Below, piece by piece: positions 40,959 to 50,567 of a DNA stretch of 64,000 nucleotides. Within the stretch, counting starts at the first letter, position 1; each line of letters starts with the position of its first letter. The position numbers were made by a program, and so were the translations under genes. A model generated the notes under the pieces. It did no database searches. It was not told where the DNA came from and worked only from the letters and a program-made list of their open reading frames with translations. This stretch comes from Caldilineaceae bacterium (GTDB lineage Bacteria; Chloroflexota; Anaerolineae; Caldilineales; Caldilineaceae). The DNA lies in the NCBI GenBank assembly GCA_019637685.1, contig JAHBVF010000022.1, positions 1 to 64,000 on the forward strand, in the 5' to 3' direction.

Positions 40959-42314
40959 ATGTCCGCACGTTCCGCGTCTGGCTCTGCTGGGACTTCCAGC
41001 CCTCCCCCGGTTGACGACCGCAAAGAACTGTTCAGTTGGTACTTTTACGACTGGGCCAATTCCGCGTTTTCCACGACGGTTGTCACCGTCTTCCTCGGTC
41101 CCTATCTGACAAATATTGCCAAAGCGGCTGCCGATGCCGACGGTCTTGTCCACCCATTGGGCATTTCTGTCTTTGCCGACTCCTTTTTCCCCTATATGGT
41201 TTCGTTGTCCGTCCTGTTGCAGGTCTTCTTTCTGCCGATTTTGGGTGCGATTGCCGACTACTCCCATCTGAAAAAGCAGATGCTTGGCTTCTTCGCCTAT
41301 CTGGGCGCATTCGCCACGATGGGCCTCTATTTTTTGCAGGGAGATAACTATCTGCTGGGCGGCGGGCTGTTTCTGCTGGCAAACCTAAGTTTTGGCGCGT
41401 CGATTGTCTTCTACAACGCGTTTCTGCCGGAGATTTCATCTTTGGAGAAGCGGGATACTGTGTCCTCCCAAGGCTGGGCGATGGGCTATTTGGGCGGCGG
41501 CATTTTGCTGGCTGTGAATTTGGTGCTCTTTCTCAATGCGGAGAATTTTGGCGTCACCACTGGCCATGCGGTGCGCATTAGCATGGCCTCGGCAGGTCTC
41601 TGGTGGGCGATTTTCACGATTATCCCACTACTGAATCTGAATCGCCGTCAGCCGCTCAAGAGCTTGCAGGCGGGCGAGCGGATGCTCACAGTGGGATTTC
41701 GCCAGCTATTTCACACCCTGCGCCACCTGCCCCAATATCCCCAGACATTGCTTTTTCTCATTGCCTATCTGCTCTACAACGACGGCATCCAGACTGTTAT
41801 TGCCCTCTCTTCCCAATTTGGCAGCGAAGAGCTGGGCATCGGTGCTTCTTCCCTGATTGCCGTAATTTTGATGGTACAGTTTGTGGCCTTTGGGGGCGCG
41901 CTCTTTTTTGGCTATCTGGCGGGCAAGATTGGAACCAAACGGGCCATCCTCGCCAGTCTGGTCATCTGGAGTTTGACGGTCATCTATGCCTATGCCTTTT
42001 TGCAGACAGAAGTTCAGTTTTTTCTGATGGCCGCGGTGATTGCAGTTGTGTTGGGGGGCAGCCAGGCCCTGAGCCGTTCGGTCTTCTCCACAATGATTCC
42101 CAAAGGCCAGGAGGCCGAATATTTCAGTCTATACGAAATCAGTGAACGGGGAACCAGTTGGATCGGGCCGCTGGTCTTTGGGCTGGCCCTGCAAATGACG
42201 GGGAGCTACCGGGTGGGGATTCTGTCGGTGGTGATCTTCTTTGTTGCGGGTCTGGTGTTGCTGCCCTTTGTAGACTTTCGACGGGCCGCGGTGGAAGCTG
42301 GGAATGCGGAATGA
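40959..42314 (+). CDS. MFS transporter, UMF1/Atg22-like
   Basis: A 451-residue polytopic membrane protein with about 12 hydrophobic segments. The motif WYFYDWANSAFSTTVVTVFL near the N-terminus, GAIADYSHLKKQML after the second helix, VLGGSQALSRSVFSTMIPKG and FFSLYEISERGTSWIGP (last as part of YFSLYEISERGTSW) are typical of the UMF1/Atg22 branch of the major facilitator superfamily. Members may export amino acids or other solutes; the substrate here is unknown. It follows glyA by 132 bases on the same strand. Confidence 0.85.
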   Translation: MSARSASGSAGTSSPPPVDDRKELFSWYFYDWANSAFSTTVVTVFLGPYLTNIAKAAADADGLVHPLGISVFADSFFPYMVSLSVLLQVFFLPILGAIADYSHLKKQMLGFFAYLGAFATMGLYFLQGDNYLLGGGLFLLANLSFGASIVFYNAFLPEISSLEKRDTVSSQGWAMGYLGGGILLAVNLVLFLNAENFGVTTGHAVRISMASAGLWWAIFTIIPLLNLNRRQPLKSLQAGERMLTVGFRQLFHTLRHLPQYPQTLLFLIAYLLYNDGIQTVIALSSQFGSEELGIGASSLIAVILMVQFVAFGGALFFGYLAGKIGTKRAILASLVIWSLTVIYAYAFLQTEVQFFLMAAVIAVVLGGSQALSRSVFSTMIPKGQEAEYFSLYEISERGTSWIGPLVFGLALQMTGSYRVGILSVVIFFVAGLVLLPFVDFRRAAVEAGNAE

Positions 42315-42342
42315 TGCGTGCCAGCGGCGCATATTTTCAACC

Positions 42343-43947
42343 CTATTCACGCGGATTGTGGGATAATACCATTGCTCCAGGCCCGTCATAGATCACCTGG
42401 TAGTCTGGGTTCTCTGACAAATTCTTGCGCAAAATTATGCAACAATCAGGATTTCGCCCTTCGGCATAATGAATGGCTGTTTTGGATATATATATATGGG
42501 TGAACTGAATGTCATTGCTTGCAGACCACTCTTGCACACAGCCCGCCCCCTCGCTGGCGCATATTTGCAGGTCATCGTAGCGTTCGATGGTCATTTCATA
42601 AAGCCCATTGGGTAGCCATTCGGTTCCCTGCACTGTACTCAAACTGCGGCGTGCCGCCAGCACTGGGAACCACTCAGAGGCCGCATCGCTCGGCCATTCC
42701 GGGGTTGAAGTCACCATCACAAATTGGCTGTCGGATGGTGTATTCTGGCGGACCCAAACCATCGCCTCCCGTTCCGCCAAAGGAAGCACCTGCATAGGGT
42801 TGTCCCAGGCAGGCGTTGCCGCTGCCAAGCTGGAAAGTAACATAGACAGCGTGACAATACTCAGAAATACTGTGCCCAGCCTCGGTGAAAATCCCTTGGC
42901 CCGCAATCCGGGCAGAAATGAGCCAGATAGAAAGTAACCGACAGCCATACTGAGGGGAACAATGGAAAGTGTAGCTGCTTTTCGAGGATCAACCAGAAAA
43001 ATCACGATGAACCAGAGGGGCAGAAAATATCGCCGCTCGGCAATCAAAGTAAAAATCCCCAGCAGCCCAACAACAGTGGCAATCGTGCCAAAGGGCTCCT
43101 GGCTGAAGCTGAGACTGAGCCAGGACAGCCAGTTTAGCCAGGAATGATGCCCGGTATGTGCTGCCGCCCAAAACGGTCCAATCCCGTGATTTGCCAGAAT
43201 GGAGACCCACCAGGGCGATGAGCCAGCCAGCACAATTGCTGTTACAATCAGCGAACTGCGGATGCTTTGACGCTTACGCCCATAGACAAGATAACAGAGG
43301 ATTGAGCCAACCCCGGCTGCGACACCCATCTCCAGATGGCTCAGCACAGCCAATGTGCCGAACAATCCTGTCAATACAATGCGGGTGGGTGTGGGATGGC
43401 GGTAAAGCCGATAGGCCATCCCAATGGTGAGCAGGGCAAAAAAGAAGCCTGGCGAGCGAGTCAATCCACCGCCCATTATCTCCCAATTGTAGGTGCGGGG
43501 CACAAGCGCAAAAATGAGTGTCGCAAAAGCAGCCTGTTCGGGAGAGGCCAAGATAGTATTGCTGAGCCAGAGGAAGGCGCACAAGGACGCGATACTCATC
43601 ACCGCAGGGAAGTATTGCAATATCTGCAGTAGTGAGATGGGGGTAAAATCGGACAGAAGTGCGCCCAGATAAAATGTAAATGGCGCATAGGCAAAGGGGA
43701 TATCTCCCCCATTATAGGAGATAAAGAGGGGAAGGCGGTAGGCGTTGTTCTGCAGATCCAAAAGCATCTGATAGAACATTCCCCCGTCATTCAGCGGGAA
43801 ATTACCCTGAAAGAGGGGAAGCAGCCGGACAAGAATGCCCAGTTCAATTGCTATGCCACTCCACAAAATAGCGGGTGTCAGGTGTCGGCGTGCCAAAGAA
43901 GAGACCGGCGGAATGGCAGTCGCCGTGTAGTCTTGTGCTGTAGTCAT
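42343..43947 (-). CDS. Multi-pass membrane protein, GT-C glycosyltransferase-like
   Basis: A 534-residue protein with about 11 membrane segments and a soluble C-terminal domain. The N-terminal segment VRLLPLFQGNFPLNDGGMFY (an acidic loop after the first helix) is typical of the GT-C glycosyltransferase fold, which uses lipid-linked sugars at the outer membrane face. No closer family is recognised. A soluble region follows about residue 390. ATG 43947 follows AGAGAG. It is flanked by an unrelated transporter and pyk. Confidence 0.55.
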   Translation of the reverse strand: MTTAQDYTATAIPPVSSLARRHLTPAILWSGIAIELGILVRLLPLFQGNFPLNDGGMFYQMLLDLQNNAYRLPLFISYNGGDIPFAYAPFTFYLGALLSDFTPISLLQILQYFPAVMSIASLCAFLWLSNTILASPEQAAFATLIFALVPRTYNWEIMGGGLTRSPGFFFALLTIGMAYRLYRHPTPTRIVLTGLFGTLAVLSHLEMGVAAGVGSILCYLVYGRKRQSIRSSLIVTAIVLAGSSPWWVSILANHGIGPFWAAAHTGHHSWLNWLSWLSLSFSQEPFGTIATVVGLLGIFTLIAERRYFLPLWFIVIFLVDPRKAATLSIVPLSMAVGYFLSGSFLPGLRAKGFSPRLGTVFLSIVTLSMLLSSLAAATPAWDNPMQVLPLAEREAMVWVRQNTPSDSQFVMVTSTPEWPSDAASEWFPVLAARRSLSTVQGTEWLPNGLYEMTIERYDDLQICASEGAGCVQEWSASNDIQFTHIYISKTAIHYAEGRNPDCCIILRKNLSENPDYQVIYDGPGAMVLSHNPRE

Positions 43948-44085
43948 GGCTGCTCTCTGCTATCTACACCCATATTCACGAAATGAAGACTTCCATCTCG
44001 CTGCCCTCTTATCCGGCAGGTATAGTGCAACCAATATAGCCAATACTACAGTTTCAAACCAGTGGTGTTTTCTGCTTAAGTTTGC

Positions 44086-45846
44086 TCAATAGGAACCGTC
44101 ATAGGCGCTGCCCGCGACAGCGTCCAGTACAATCAACTGGCGATCTTTGAGTTCTTCCCAATGGCCCTTGGCGCCGACCAGCGCCGGGATGCCCAATTCC
44201 ACCGCGGCCAGCGCGGCATAGCTCTCTCGCCCCGGTTCTGCTGTGATCAGCCCCCCCACCTGATAGACCAGTTCCGACCAATTGGGATCAATACGCTCGG
44301 CCACCAGAATATCCTGGGTGCTCACGCTGACCGAATCCACGGGTTGGCCTGCCTCCATGCGAACCACCCGGCCACTGGCCCGCCGGTTGCCCACGCCATC
44401 GCCTGTGACCAGTACCCTGGCAATTTTGCGCACAGTCATCAAATTGGTTGCGCCGGGGATACCACCCACCACACCGCCTGTGACCAGCACAATATCCCCC
44501 TGATCCACATAGCCGGCCCGGTGGGCCAACCGCACAGCATCCTCCACCACTTCGTCGGTAGTGTTCATCCGCCGCCCCAGAATTGTATAGACGCCCCAGT
44601 AGATGGTCAATTGGCGGTGGACGACAGGGCTGGGGGTGACGGCAATGATAGGTACATTGGGGCGATAGCGGGCCAACTTTTTGGCCGTGGACCCGCTGAC
44701 TGTGGGCGCGATAATCGCGGCCGCACCGATCTCGTGGGCGGTGGCGACGGTGGCCCGACTGACTGCACCGGCAATGGTGGCAGCCCGTGTGGGCGAAGGT
44801 TGGGGCCGTTCCCACCGGACCGACATTGCCCGCACCCGTTCGGCCTCCTCAGCAATCTTGACCATCGTTTGCACAGACCGCACCGGATAGATGCCAGAGG
44901 CTGTTTCGCCAGAAAGCATAATCGCGTCGCTGCCATCCAGCACCGCATTGGCTACGTCGCTGGCTTCGGCACGGGTGGGGCGGGGGTTGCGGATCATCGA
45001 ATCGAGCATCTGGGTGGCAGTGATCACCGGGACGTCTGTCTCGTTGCAATAGGTGATGATCATTTTCTGCACCATAGGCACGGCTTCCGGGCTGGTCTCG
45101 ATGCCCAGATCGCCCCGGGCGACCATCACGCCATCGGATGCATCGATGATAGCCCGAATATTCTGCACAGCATCGGGTTTTTCGATCTTGGAAATAATAG
45201 GCGTTGTGCGCCCAAAGCCAGCCTTGCCCCGAATCATTTTGCGCAGGTCTTCCACATCCTGGGCCTGACGCACAAAGCTGAGCGCGACCCAATCCACCTG
45301 TTGCTGGAGAAGAAACTCTACATCGACAATATCTTTGGGTGTCAGGGAAGGAATATCCAGCCGGGAATGGGGCAGATTCATGCCTTTGTTGTCGTGGAGA
45401 ATGCCGCCAACGATCACCCGCGTGATAATCTCGTCCTCGGTTGTCCCCGTCACTTCCAGTTCCAGCAGGCCATCGTCCAGCAGAATCCGCTCCCCGGGCC
45501 GCACCATTCCGGGGATTTCACTGTTCTGCAGCGGAACCCGGCCTGGCTCGCCTATCATTTCGGTGGCGGCCAACACCAATTCTTCCCCGGCCACAAGCGG
45601 AACGCCGCCTTCCTGCATCCGTCCCACCCGCAGCTTTGGCCCTTGCAGGTCGCCCAGAATGGCAATGGGTTTGTTACGCTTCTGGGAAAGCTCCCGGATG
45701 CGCTGGATGTTCTGCGCGTGATATTCGTGGCTGCCGTGGCTCATATTCAGGCGAGCCACATTCATCCCCGAATCAATAAGTTGTTCGAGGATTTCCGGGT
45801 CGTGACAGGCCGGACCGATGGTACAAACAATTTTCACACGCAGCAT
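44086..45846 (-). CDS. pyk: Pyruvate kinase with C-terminal swivelling domain
   Basis: Last step of glycolysis, transferring phosphate from PEP to ADP. The 586-residue product has the N-terminal motif KIVCTIGPA, the metal/substrate segment VARGDLGIE, the catalytic ISKIEKPDAVQNIRAIIDAS and the nucleotide region, followed by the regulatory domain. The last 100 or so residues (SVSVSTQDILVAERIDPNWS, LTAEPGRESYAALAAVELGI-like) form a PEP-utilising swivelling domain fused at the C-terminus, as seen in some Gram-positive enzymes. GGGGGAAG lies shortly before ATG 45846. Confidence 0.96.
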   Translation of the reverse strand: MLRVKIVCTIGPACHDPEILEQLIDSGMNVARLNMSHGSHEYHAQNIQRIRELSQKRNKPIAILGDLQGPKLRVGRMQEGGVPLVAGEELVLAATEMIGEPGRVPLQNSEIPGMVRPGERILLDDGLLELEVTGTTEDEIITRVIVGGILHDNKGMNLPHSRLDIPSLTPKDIVDVEFLLQQQVDWVALSFVRQAQDVEDLRKMIRGKAGFGRTTPIISKIEKPDAVQNIRAIIDASDGVMVARGDLGIETSPEAVPMVQKMIITYCNETDVPVITATQMLDSMIRNPRPTRAEASDVANAVLDGSDAIMLSGETASGIYPVRSVQTMVKIAEEAERVRAMSVRWERPQPSPTRAATIAGAVSRATVATAHEIGAAAIIAPTVSGSTAKKLARYRPNVPIIAVTPSPVVHRQLTIYWGVYTILGRRMNTTDEVVEDAVRLAHRAGYVDQGDIVLVTGGVVGGIPGATNLMTVRKIARVLVTGDGVGNRRASGRVVRMEAGQPVDSVSVSTQDILVAERIDPNWSELVYQVGGLITAEPGRESYAALAAVELGIPALVGAKGHWEELKDRQLIVLDAVAGSAYDGSY

Positions 45847-45888
45847 ACTTCCCCCTGAAATTCGACGACGGGAACGAGAGTTCCGTCC

Positions 45889-46971
45889 CTATTCTTGCTC
45901 CAGATCAGCATCTGTCTCTGGTCTATCATTGGTTGCTTCCTGGCTTGCCTCTTCCTCTGCCTCCCGAAGGCTGCGCTCCCCCGCGTCGTGCCGGGAGCGC
46001 GCCTCGTCAAAGGCATCTTCGCTCATACCCAGCGGGCGTTCATCACCCAAAGTTTTGTGCAACCCCAAACGCAGCCCTTTGAGGGTCCGTTGCAAGGGCA
46101 GCTCGCTGTGGACTTCGGCAAAGGTCGAAACGGCGGTCTCCGGGTCAAGGGGAGCCAACTCGTAGCGGGCGGCCAAGGCTTCTCTGTGCTTGGCTACCCA
46201 GAGGTAAAGATCGGCCTCGGTTCGGCCTGGAAACTCTTCCAGCAGTTTATGCGTGCGAATAACTTCGACAATAGGCATATACACATTGTCATACCAACTC
46301 AACACCCCCTGATCAAAGTCGAGGCGCTGGGGGTTGTCCTCTCGCTCCAGTTCCAGATTGCGCAGATATGTGTGTACCCTGATGTGGTGGCGCAGAATCT
46401 CGAAGCGTCCCGGCACAGTCATGCTGACATCCGCGCCGGGACGCAGAAGGTCCAGATGCGTTTCAGCCATGAAATCGGCATACTCAATTTTGATAATCCA
46501 GAGGTCCCGCTCGAAGTCAGACAGCGTAAGCGGGATGGGTATGGCTAGCTCTGTGACATAGGCCTCGATCTGATCGATATTGTTGGCCCTGGCCACGCTG
46601 ACCCGATGATTGCCATCCCGCACAAAGTAGACATCGCCCAGTTTGTACAGGTCCACTGGGGGCACGCCTTCCATAGAGTGGAAGGCCGCGTCCAGTTTGG
46701 CCCAGCGCTGGCTGTTGACATTAGAGCGGGGCAAAAATTCCCGGGTAAAATCGTAGTAGCGACCGACACTGCCCACAATTTTCTCCAAAGGCACACTCTC
46801 GATACGGCGGCTGATCTCCTGGCGCGCGCGCAGACGCCGGGCCACATCTTCAAAGCTGACCAAATTCGTGTTCGTACCCGTCACCAGGCCCAAGAGATCC
46901 TGCAATTGCGCTTTACGCAAACTGCGGGCATAGTTCTCTCGTCCCGCTATGTCATGATATTGAGAATTCAT
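45889..46971 (-). CDS. ParB-like / DUF4032 protein
   Basis: A 360-residue protein with the motif KLGDVYFVRDGNHRVSVARA, the signature of the ParB-like nuclease fold, then RFEILRHHIRVHTYLRNLEL and a DUF4032-type C-terminal part, ending in an acidic tail (EEASQEATNDRPETDADLEQ). Such proteins have unclear function and may bind nucleic acid. ATG 46971 is used; ATG 47004 upstream is possible. The gene precedes pyk by 42 bases and follows a DUF3048 lipoprotein gene, so the three may form one operon. Confidence 0.7.
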   Translation of the reverse strand: MNSQYHDIAGRENYARSLRKAQLQDLLGLVTGTNTNLVSFEDVARRLRARQEISRRIESVPLEKIVGSVGRYYDFTREFLPRSNVNSQRWAKLDAAFHSMEGVPPVDLYKLGDVYFVRDGNHRVSVARANNIDQIEAYVTELAIPIPLTLSDFERDLWIIKIEYADFMAETHLDLLRPGADVSMTVPGRFEILRHHIRVHTYLRNLELEREDNPQRLDFDQGVLSWYDNVYMPIVEVIRTHKLLEEFPGRTEADLYLWVAKHREALAARYELAPLDPETAVSTFAEVHSELPLQRTLKGLRLGLHKTLGDERPLGMSEDAFDEARSRHDAGERSLREAEEEASQEATNDRPETDADLEQE

Positions 46972-47127
46972 GGGATCCGTTTTGTCTGCCCCCAGGATAA
47001 ACATCCGTTCGGGGGCCGGTTTGAGATAGAAAAAACAGGTGAATGACTCCCACTGCGGTGCCGTCCACCTGCTCTCGTTGCAGTCGATTCGATTTGGCTG
47101 AAGAAGCCATATACGAAAGTACAAAAG

Positions 47128-48342
47128 CTACTGATAGGTGATCGTATCCGTAGGCCGCACGACCTGAATCCAGCTCTGTCCAGGTTTCAGGGGCACAATC
47201 TGTTCGCCCGGCCCCAGCCAGCGGGGCGGACTTTCGTCATTGGCCCGCCACGTGCCCTCATACACCCGACCGTCCCGGAAAATGCGGAGATCGCCGAATC
47301 CATAAAGTTCCACATTCACCCCCTTTGTGCCCAGACTGTCCTCCACAATGTCGGTCAGCTCGTGTTGGGCAAAGAGAACAATTATATTGTCAGTGACAAT
47401 TTGTGCGCCGGTCTCGTTGTCAATGTGGGCCTGACCACCCTGGAAGCGCGCGTACTGATTGCGCTGGGCGTCGTAGCGCCATTCCACACTGTTGCCGCCG
47501 GGGTAGGGAATCTGCACCACAGCGGCTGGCCCCGCATCAAAGGTGGCGGGCGTCTCGCTGTAATTAAAACCGGGTCGACTCCAATCCTTGTCCTGGCCCA
47601 CGACGTCCAGCCAGCGGCGCACCCCATCGGTGCTGCCCTGTAGCCGGGTTCGATAGTCCGAACCCACGCTGGAGAAATAGACGGTATTGCTGGGATCGTC
47701 GATGTCCACATCCAAATAGGGAAAGCCGACTTCATTCTTGAGCAGATAGCGGATCTCGTCGCTGCCGCCAGAGCAGGCCAGCACGCCGTCGTACATCTGT
47801 GTCATCCAAATATTGGGCATGCGGGCACTGCGGATGGGGCCGACCCGCGCCGCGGTCTGGCTCTGATAGAGTCCCGTAAGGCGGGTGATGGTAAAACCAT
47901 CCACAATGTATTCGTAGACCAGATCGGCTTTATTCAAGCCATAGTGTGCGGAGCGCCCCACGGCATCGTTGTTGATACAGAGCAGAATGGGCCGCTTGTG
48001 CAGAAAGGTTGAATCAGCCACCTCTTTCCCTGTATAGGGTGCGATATTGTCGGGCAGGGATGTGGCTGTCGGCGGGATGTCCGGCGTGGGCGTGGGCGGC
48101 ACAGGTGTATCAGTGGCTTGGGCCACGGGGACTGGCGTGGCAAGAACCGGCTCTCCCGCGGGCAGGGGGGTCTTGGTGGGCGTGGCCGTCGCGGCCGGAG
48201 CCTCGGGGCCACAGCCAGTCAGCAGCAGCGCACCGGACAAGAGCAACAGGGCCACCCAGAGCGGTAGTCGATTCTTCAGCCGCGCGGTCCCCTGCCTTGC
48301 ATCGGAAACCGTTTTATGAAATATTTTGAAGGAGGCGGTCAT
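47128..48342 (-). CDS. DUF3048 (YerB-like) lipoprotein
   Basis: A 404-residue product with signal peptide and lipobox LLLTGC, a long Thr/Pro/Val-rich linker and a DUF3048 domain (RPILLCINND, VYEYIVDGFTITRLTGLY, ARVGPIRSARMPNIWM, DSLGTKGVNVELYG). It is a paralogue of the gene at 9271-10908, but has no SH3b domain. ATG 48342 has little ribosome-binding site; an open frame extends upstream. Its function is unknown; envelope location is clear. Confidence 0.88.
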   Translation of the reverse strand: MTASFKIFHKTVSDARQGTARLKNRLPLWVALLLLSGALLLTGCGPEAPAATATPTKTPLPAGEPVLATPVPVAQATDTPVPPTPTPDIPPTATSLPDNIAPYTGKEVADSTFLHKRPILLCINNDAVGRSAHYGLNKADLVYEYIVDGFTITRLTGLYQSQTAARVGPIRSARMPNIWMTQMYDGVLACSGGSDEIRYLLKNEVGFPYLDVDIDDPSNTVYFSSVGSDYRTRLQGSTDGVRRWLDVVGQDKDWSRPGFNYSETPATFDAGPAAVVQIPYPGGNSVEWRYDAQRNQYARFQGGQAHIDNETGAQIVTDNIIVLFAQHELTDIVEDSLGTKGVNVELYGFGDLRIFRDGRVYEGTWRANDESPPRWLGPGEQIVPLKPGQSWIQVVRPTDTITYQ

Positions 48343-48480
48343 AGGATGCCACAATCGTTGGAATGGGAAGTAACCACAATGTCGCGGCCTTGCCAACAGA
48401 CGACAAGACCACGACGAAGTATACCACAGCCTATATAGAATCAATACTGAACGAGATCAATACTGAATTGATGCGCGGTG

Positions 48481-48489
48481 TGGTACAAT
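48481..48489 (+). promoter_or_regulatory. Extended -10 promoter, probably leaderless
   Basis: TGGTACAAT at 48481-48489 ends six bases before the ATG at 48496, so transcription would start at about the first codon. Confidence 0.45.
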
Positions 48490-48495
48490 CCTGAG

Positions 48496-48792
48496 ATGGA
48501 AACCGATCTGACCCCTGTGCTGACAGGGCTGATAACCCGTTTGGGACCCACGCTGCGCTTCCTGGCCCGCAGCCGGATGCTGGTGCCTGCCCTGCTTTTT
48601 GTCTCGGTCCATCGGCCACTGGCTTTTGTTCTGGGGCAGACACTCTGGCTGTGCAGCCCGGCAGAAATATTGGTTCCCGCGGCCAGACTGGGCGATTGGG
48701 CCGCGCTTTTAAGCCACCCCCAAAGCGGTCTGCTCGTAGAGAAATTGTTGGAGATTCATCTGCCAGCCAGCAATGATTCACACGGGCAATGA
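48496..48792 (+). CDS. Small hypothetical protein
   Basis: A 98-residue product with two hydrophobic stretches (MLVPALLFVSVHRPLAFVL and the following) and no recognised family. Its last codons (NDSHGQ) lie in the first copies of a 16-base tandem repeat that also covers the spacer to the next gene. The start ATG 48496 sits directly after a TACAAT -10. The coding call rests on the open frame, position and that promoter. Confidence 0.45.
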   Translation: METDLTPVLTGLITRLGPTLRFLARSRMLVPALLFVSVHRPLAFVLGQTLWLCSPAEILVPAARLGDWAALLSHPQSGLLVEKLLEIHLPASNDSHGQ

Positions 48793-48818
48793 CTCACAGG
48801 GGTAATGATTCACAAAGG
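48772..48818 (+). repeat. Three-copy 16-base tandem repeat spanning a gene junction
   Basis: AATGATTCACACGGGC (48772), AATGACTCACAGGGGT (48788) and AATGATTCACAAAGG (48804, 15 bases) run in tandem across the stop of the small gene and up to the ribosome-binding site of the next. Copy differences are few. Confidence 0.85.
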
Positions 48819-48826
48819 AAAGAGCA

Positions 48827-49384
48827 TTGATAGCGCTCGATGACAATCCCCGCTCGCTGACGGCTGTGTGGCGCAAGCAATTGGAGACCGCGCTGGAAGC
48901 CGGCGAGACACCTGTGCTGGCCCTGGGCTGGGATACATTGCACCCGGACAGTCTGCTGCCCCTGGCCGCATTGGATGGGCTGGCCCATCGCCGACCAGGC
49001 GCGATTGATCCCTGGGTTGTGGCCGGTGGCGAGGGCGTTCTCTGGCTGTTGGGCGCTGCCCGCTGGCCCCAGGGCCGCCGCGGGGGCGCGTTGTATGCGG
49101 GCAATGACACCACAACTTTTGCCGCCAGCCTGACATTGACCGAATCGCCCCGGTCTGCCCATGCGGGCATCAACCTGCCCATGGGGATGGCCTGGATGTT
49201 GACTCCTTCCGCTGTGCCAGGGGCCGAGCGCGCAGAGGGGGAATACCTGCCCTTTGCCCTGGCTCCCGACGAATTCACACCCCTTTCTGCACCAGCAGAG
49301 CCATCGGACTGGATAGGCGGGCTGCAGAATTGGGCAGTGGCATTGCTGGCGCTGGGATATCTTTTGTTGGCACTATTCGGTTAA
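48827..49384 (+). CDS. Hypothetical membrane-anchored protein
   Basis: A 185-residue product starting at TTG 48827, preceded by AAAGGAAAG. It is mostly soluble, with motifs such as LALGWDTLHPDSLLPLAALD and a single C-terminal membrane helix (LQNWAVALLALGYLLLALFG), so it may be a tail-anchored protein. No family recognised. It follows the small gene at 48496-48792, so the two are likely cotranscribed. Confidence 0.5.
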   Translation: MIALDDNPRSLTAVWRKQLETALEAGETPVLALGWDTLHPDSLLPLAALDGLAHRRPGAIDPWVVAGGEGVLWLLGAARWPQGRRGGALYAGNDTTTFAASLTLTESPRSAHAGINLPMGMAWMLTPSAVPGAERAEGEYLPFALAPDEFTPLSAPAEPSDWIGGLQNWAVALLALGYLLLALFG

Positions 49385-49386
49385 TA

Positions 49387-49515
49387 CACTGTAAATTAAG
49401 TGATTTGACGTTTCTGTAGGTGCAGTTTTGAACTGCACAGGCAGCCGAAGGGGTATTCGTCCCTTGCGCAGCTATAAGCAGCGCCTACGCTAAGATAAAA
49501 ACTTTGTTTACAGTG
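49387..49515. repeat. Candidate palindromic repeat element upstream of the DUF1385 gene
   Basis: The 129-base stretch is bounded by CACTGTAAA (49387-49395) and its reverse complement TTTACAGTG (49507-49515). Inside are GTGCAGTT-TTG-AACTGCAC (49420-49438), and GTAGG (49416-49420) with CCTAC (49484-49488). This is the structure of a small non-autonomous palindromic element, but no target-site duplication was found. Confidence 0.5.
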
Positions 49516-49553
49516 CAGTTAATTTATTGGAATAATTTATTGGGAGACAAAGT

Positions 49554-50504
49554 GTGAGTACACAATATTACGGCGGGCAGGCAGTCATCGAAGGGGTGAT
49601 GATGCGGGGTCGCAAATCAATGGCCGTAGCCGTGCGCAACCCGCAGAATGAGATTATCCTGCATAAAGAAGCCCTGACCGCCAAAATTTACACCAGCCAT
49701 TGGGGACAGTGGCCCTTTGTGCGGGGACTGGCTATGCTGTGGGATGCCCTGGGGCTGGGTATGCGGGCGCTGATGTGGAGCGCAGATGTGGCAATTCAGG
49801 AAGAAGGACAGGAAGAGCCAGTCGAGTTTTCCGGCCCCGTGGCCTGGACAACGATTGCTGTCAGTCTCTCCTTTGCCGTTGGCCTCTTTTTTCTGCTGCC
49901 CACTTTTGCCAGCAAATGGCTGGCAGGTTTCTTTGACGACCACGCGGCCATAGACGCGATCTTTGAAGGGAGTATCCGGCTTATACTCTTTGTTCTTTAC
50001 CTGTGGGCCATCGGGCTGATGCCGGACATCCGCCGGGTTTTTGGCTATCACGGCGCCGAGCACAAGACAATTAACGCCTATGAGGCCGGGGAAGAATTGA
50101 CCGTCGCCAATGTACAACGCTATAGCGTGCAGCATACCCGCTGCGGAACCAGCTTTCTTCTCTATGTATTGGTGATCAGCATCTTTCTCTTTGCCCCCCT
50201 CACCTTTGCAGGGATCGAGCCGGGTTGGCTGGCCCTGCTTCTACGCTTTGCCACGCGCCTGCTGCTGATTCCGATTGTCGCCGGCATTGCCTATGAGATC
50301 ATCCGCTTCAGCGCGGGCCACGACAAAAATCCCATAATGCGGGCGCTCATATCGCCCGGTCTGTGGATGCAAAAATTGACCACCCGCGAGCCGGACGACG
50401 GGATGATCGAATGCGCCATCGCCGCCTTGCAGCCTGTGCTGGCTGCCGACCGTGCGGACAGTCAGGAATCGGCAGCCTTGGCCCCTGCCCCCGCCGTGTC
50501 CTAG
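49554..50504 (+). CDS. DUF1385 family membrane protein
   Basis: A 316-residue protein with the DUF1385 motifs [39 protein letters not shown] and [17 protein letters not shown] and about five membrane segments. Family members lie near prfA or division genes elsewhere; the function is unknown. GTG 49554 follows GGGAG. The C-terminal 50 residues are a soluble Ala-rich tail. Confidence 0.88.
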   Translation: MSTQYYGGQAVIEGVMMRGRKSMAVAVRNPQNEIILHKEALTAKIYTSHWGQWPFVRGLAMLWDALGLGMRALMWSADVAIQEEGQEEPVEFSGPVAWTTIAVSLSFAVGLFFLLPTFASKWLAGFFDDHAAIDAIFEGSIRLILFVLYLWAIGLMPDIRRVFGYHGAEHKTINAYEAGEELTVANVQRYSVQHTRCGTSFLLYVLVISIFLFAPLTFAGIEPGWLALLLRFATRLLLIPIVAGIAYEIIRFSAGHDKNPIMRALISPGLWMQKLTTREPDDGMIECAIAALQPVLAADRADSQESAALAPAPAVS

Positions 50505-50567
50505 CCCTGTATTGGGACAGTAATCAGTGAATAGCAGGCTATGCTGCTCACTGGTTGCTGCCCCGCT

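Noticed and set aside
44161..45858. 565-codon plus-strand frame opposite pyk
   Set aside because: Shadow of pyruvate kinase; rich in His, Pro and Asn as expected from antisense reading.
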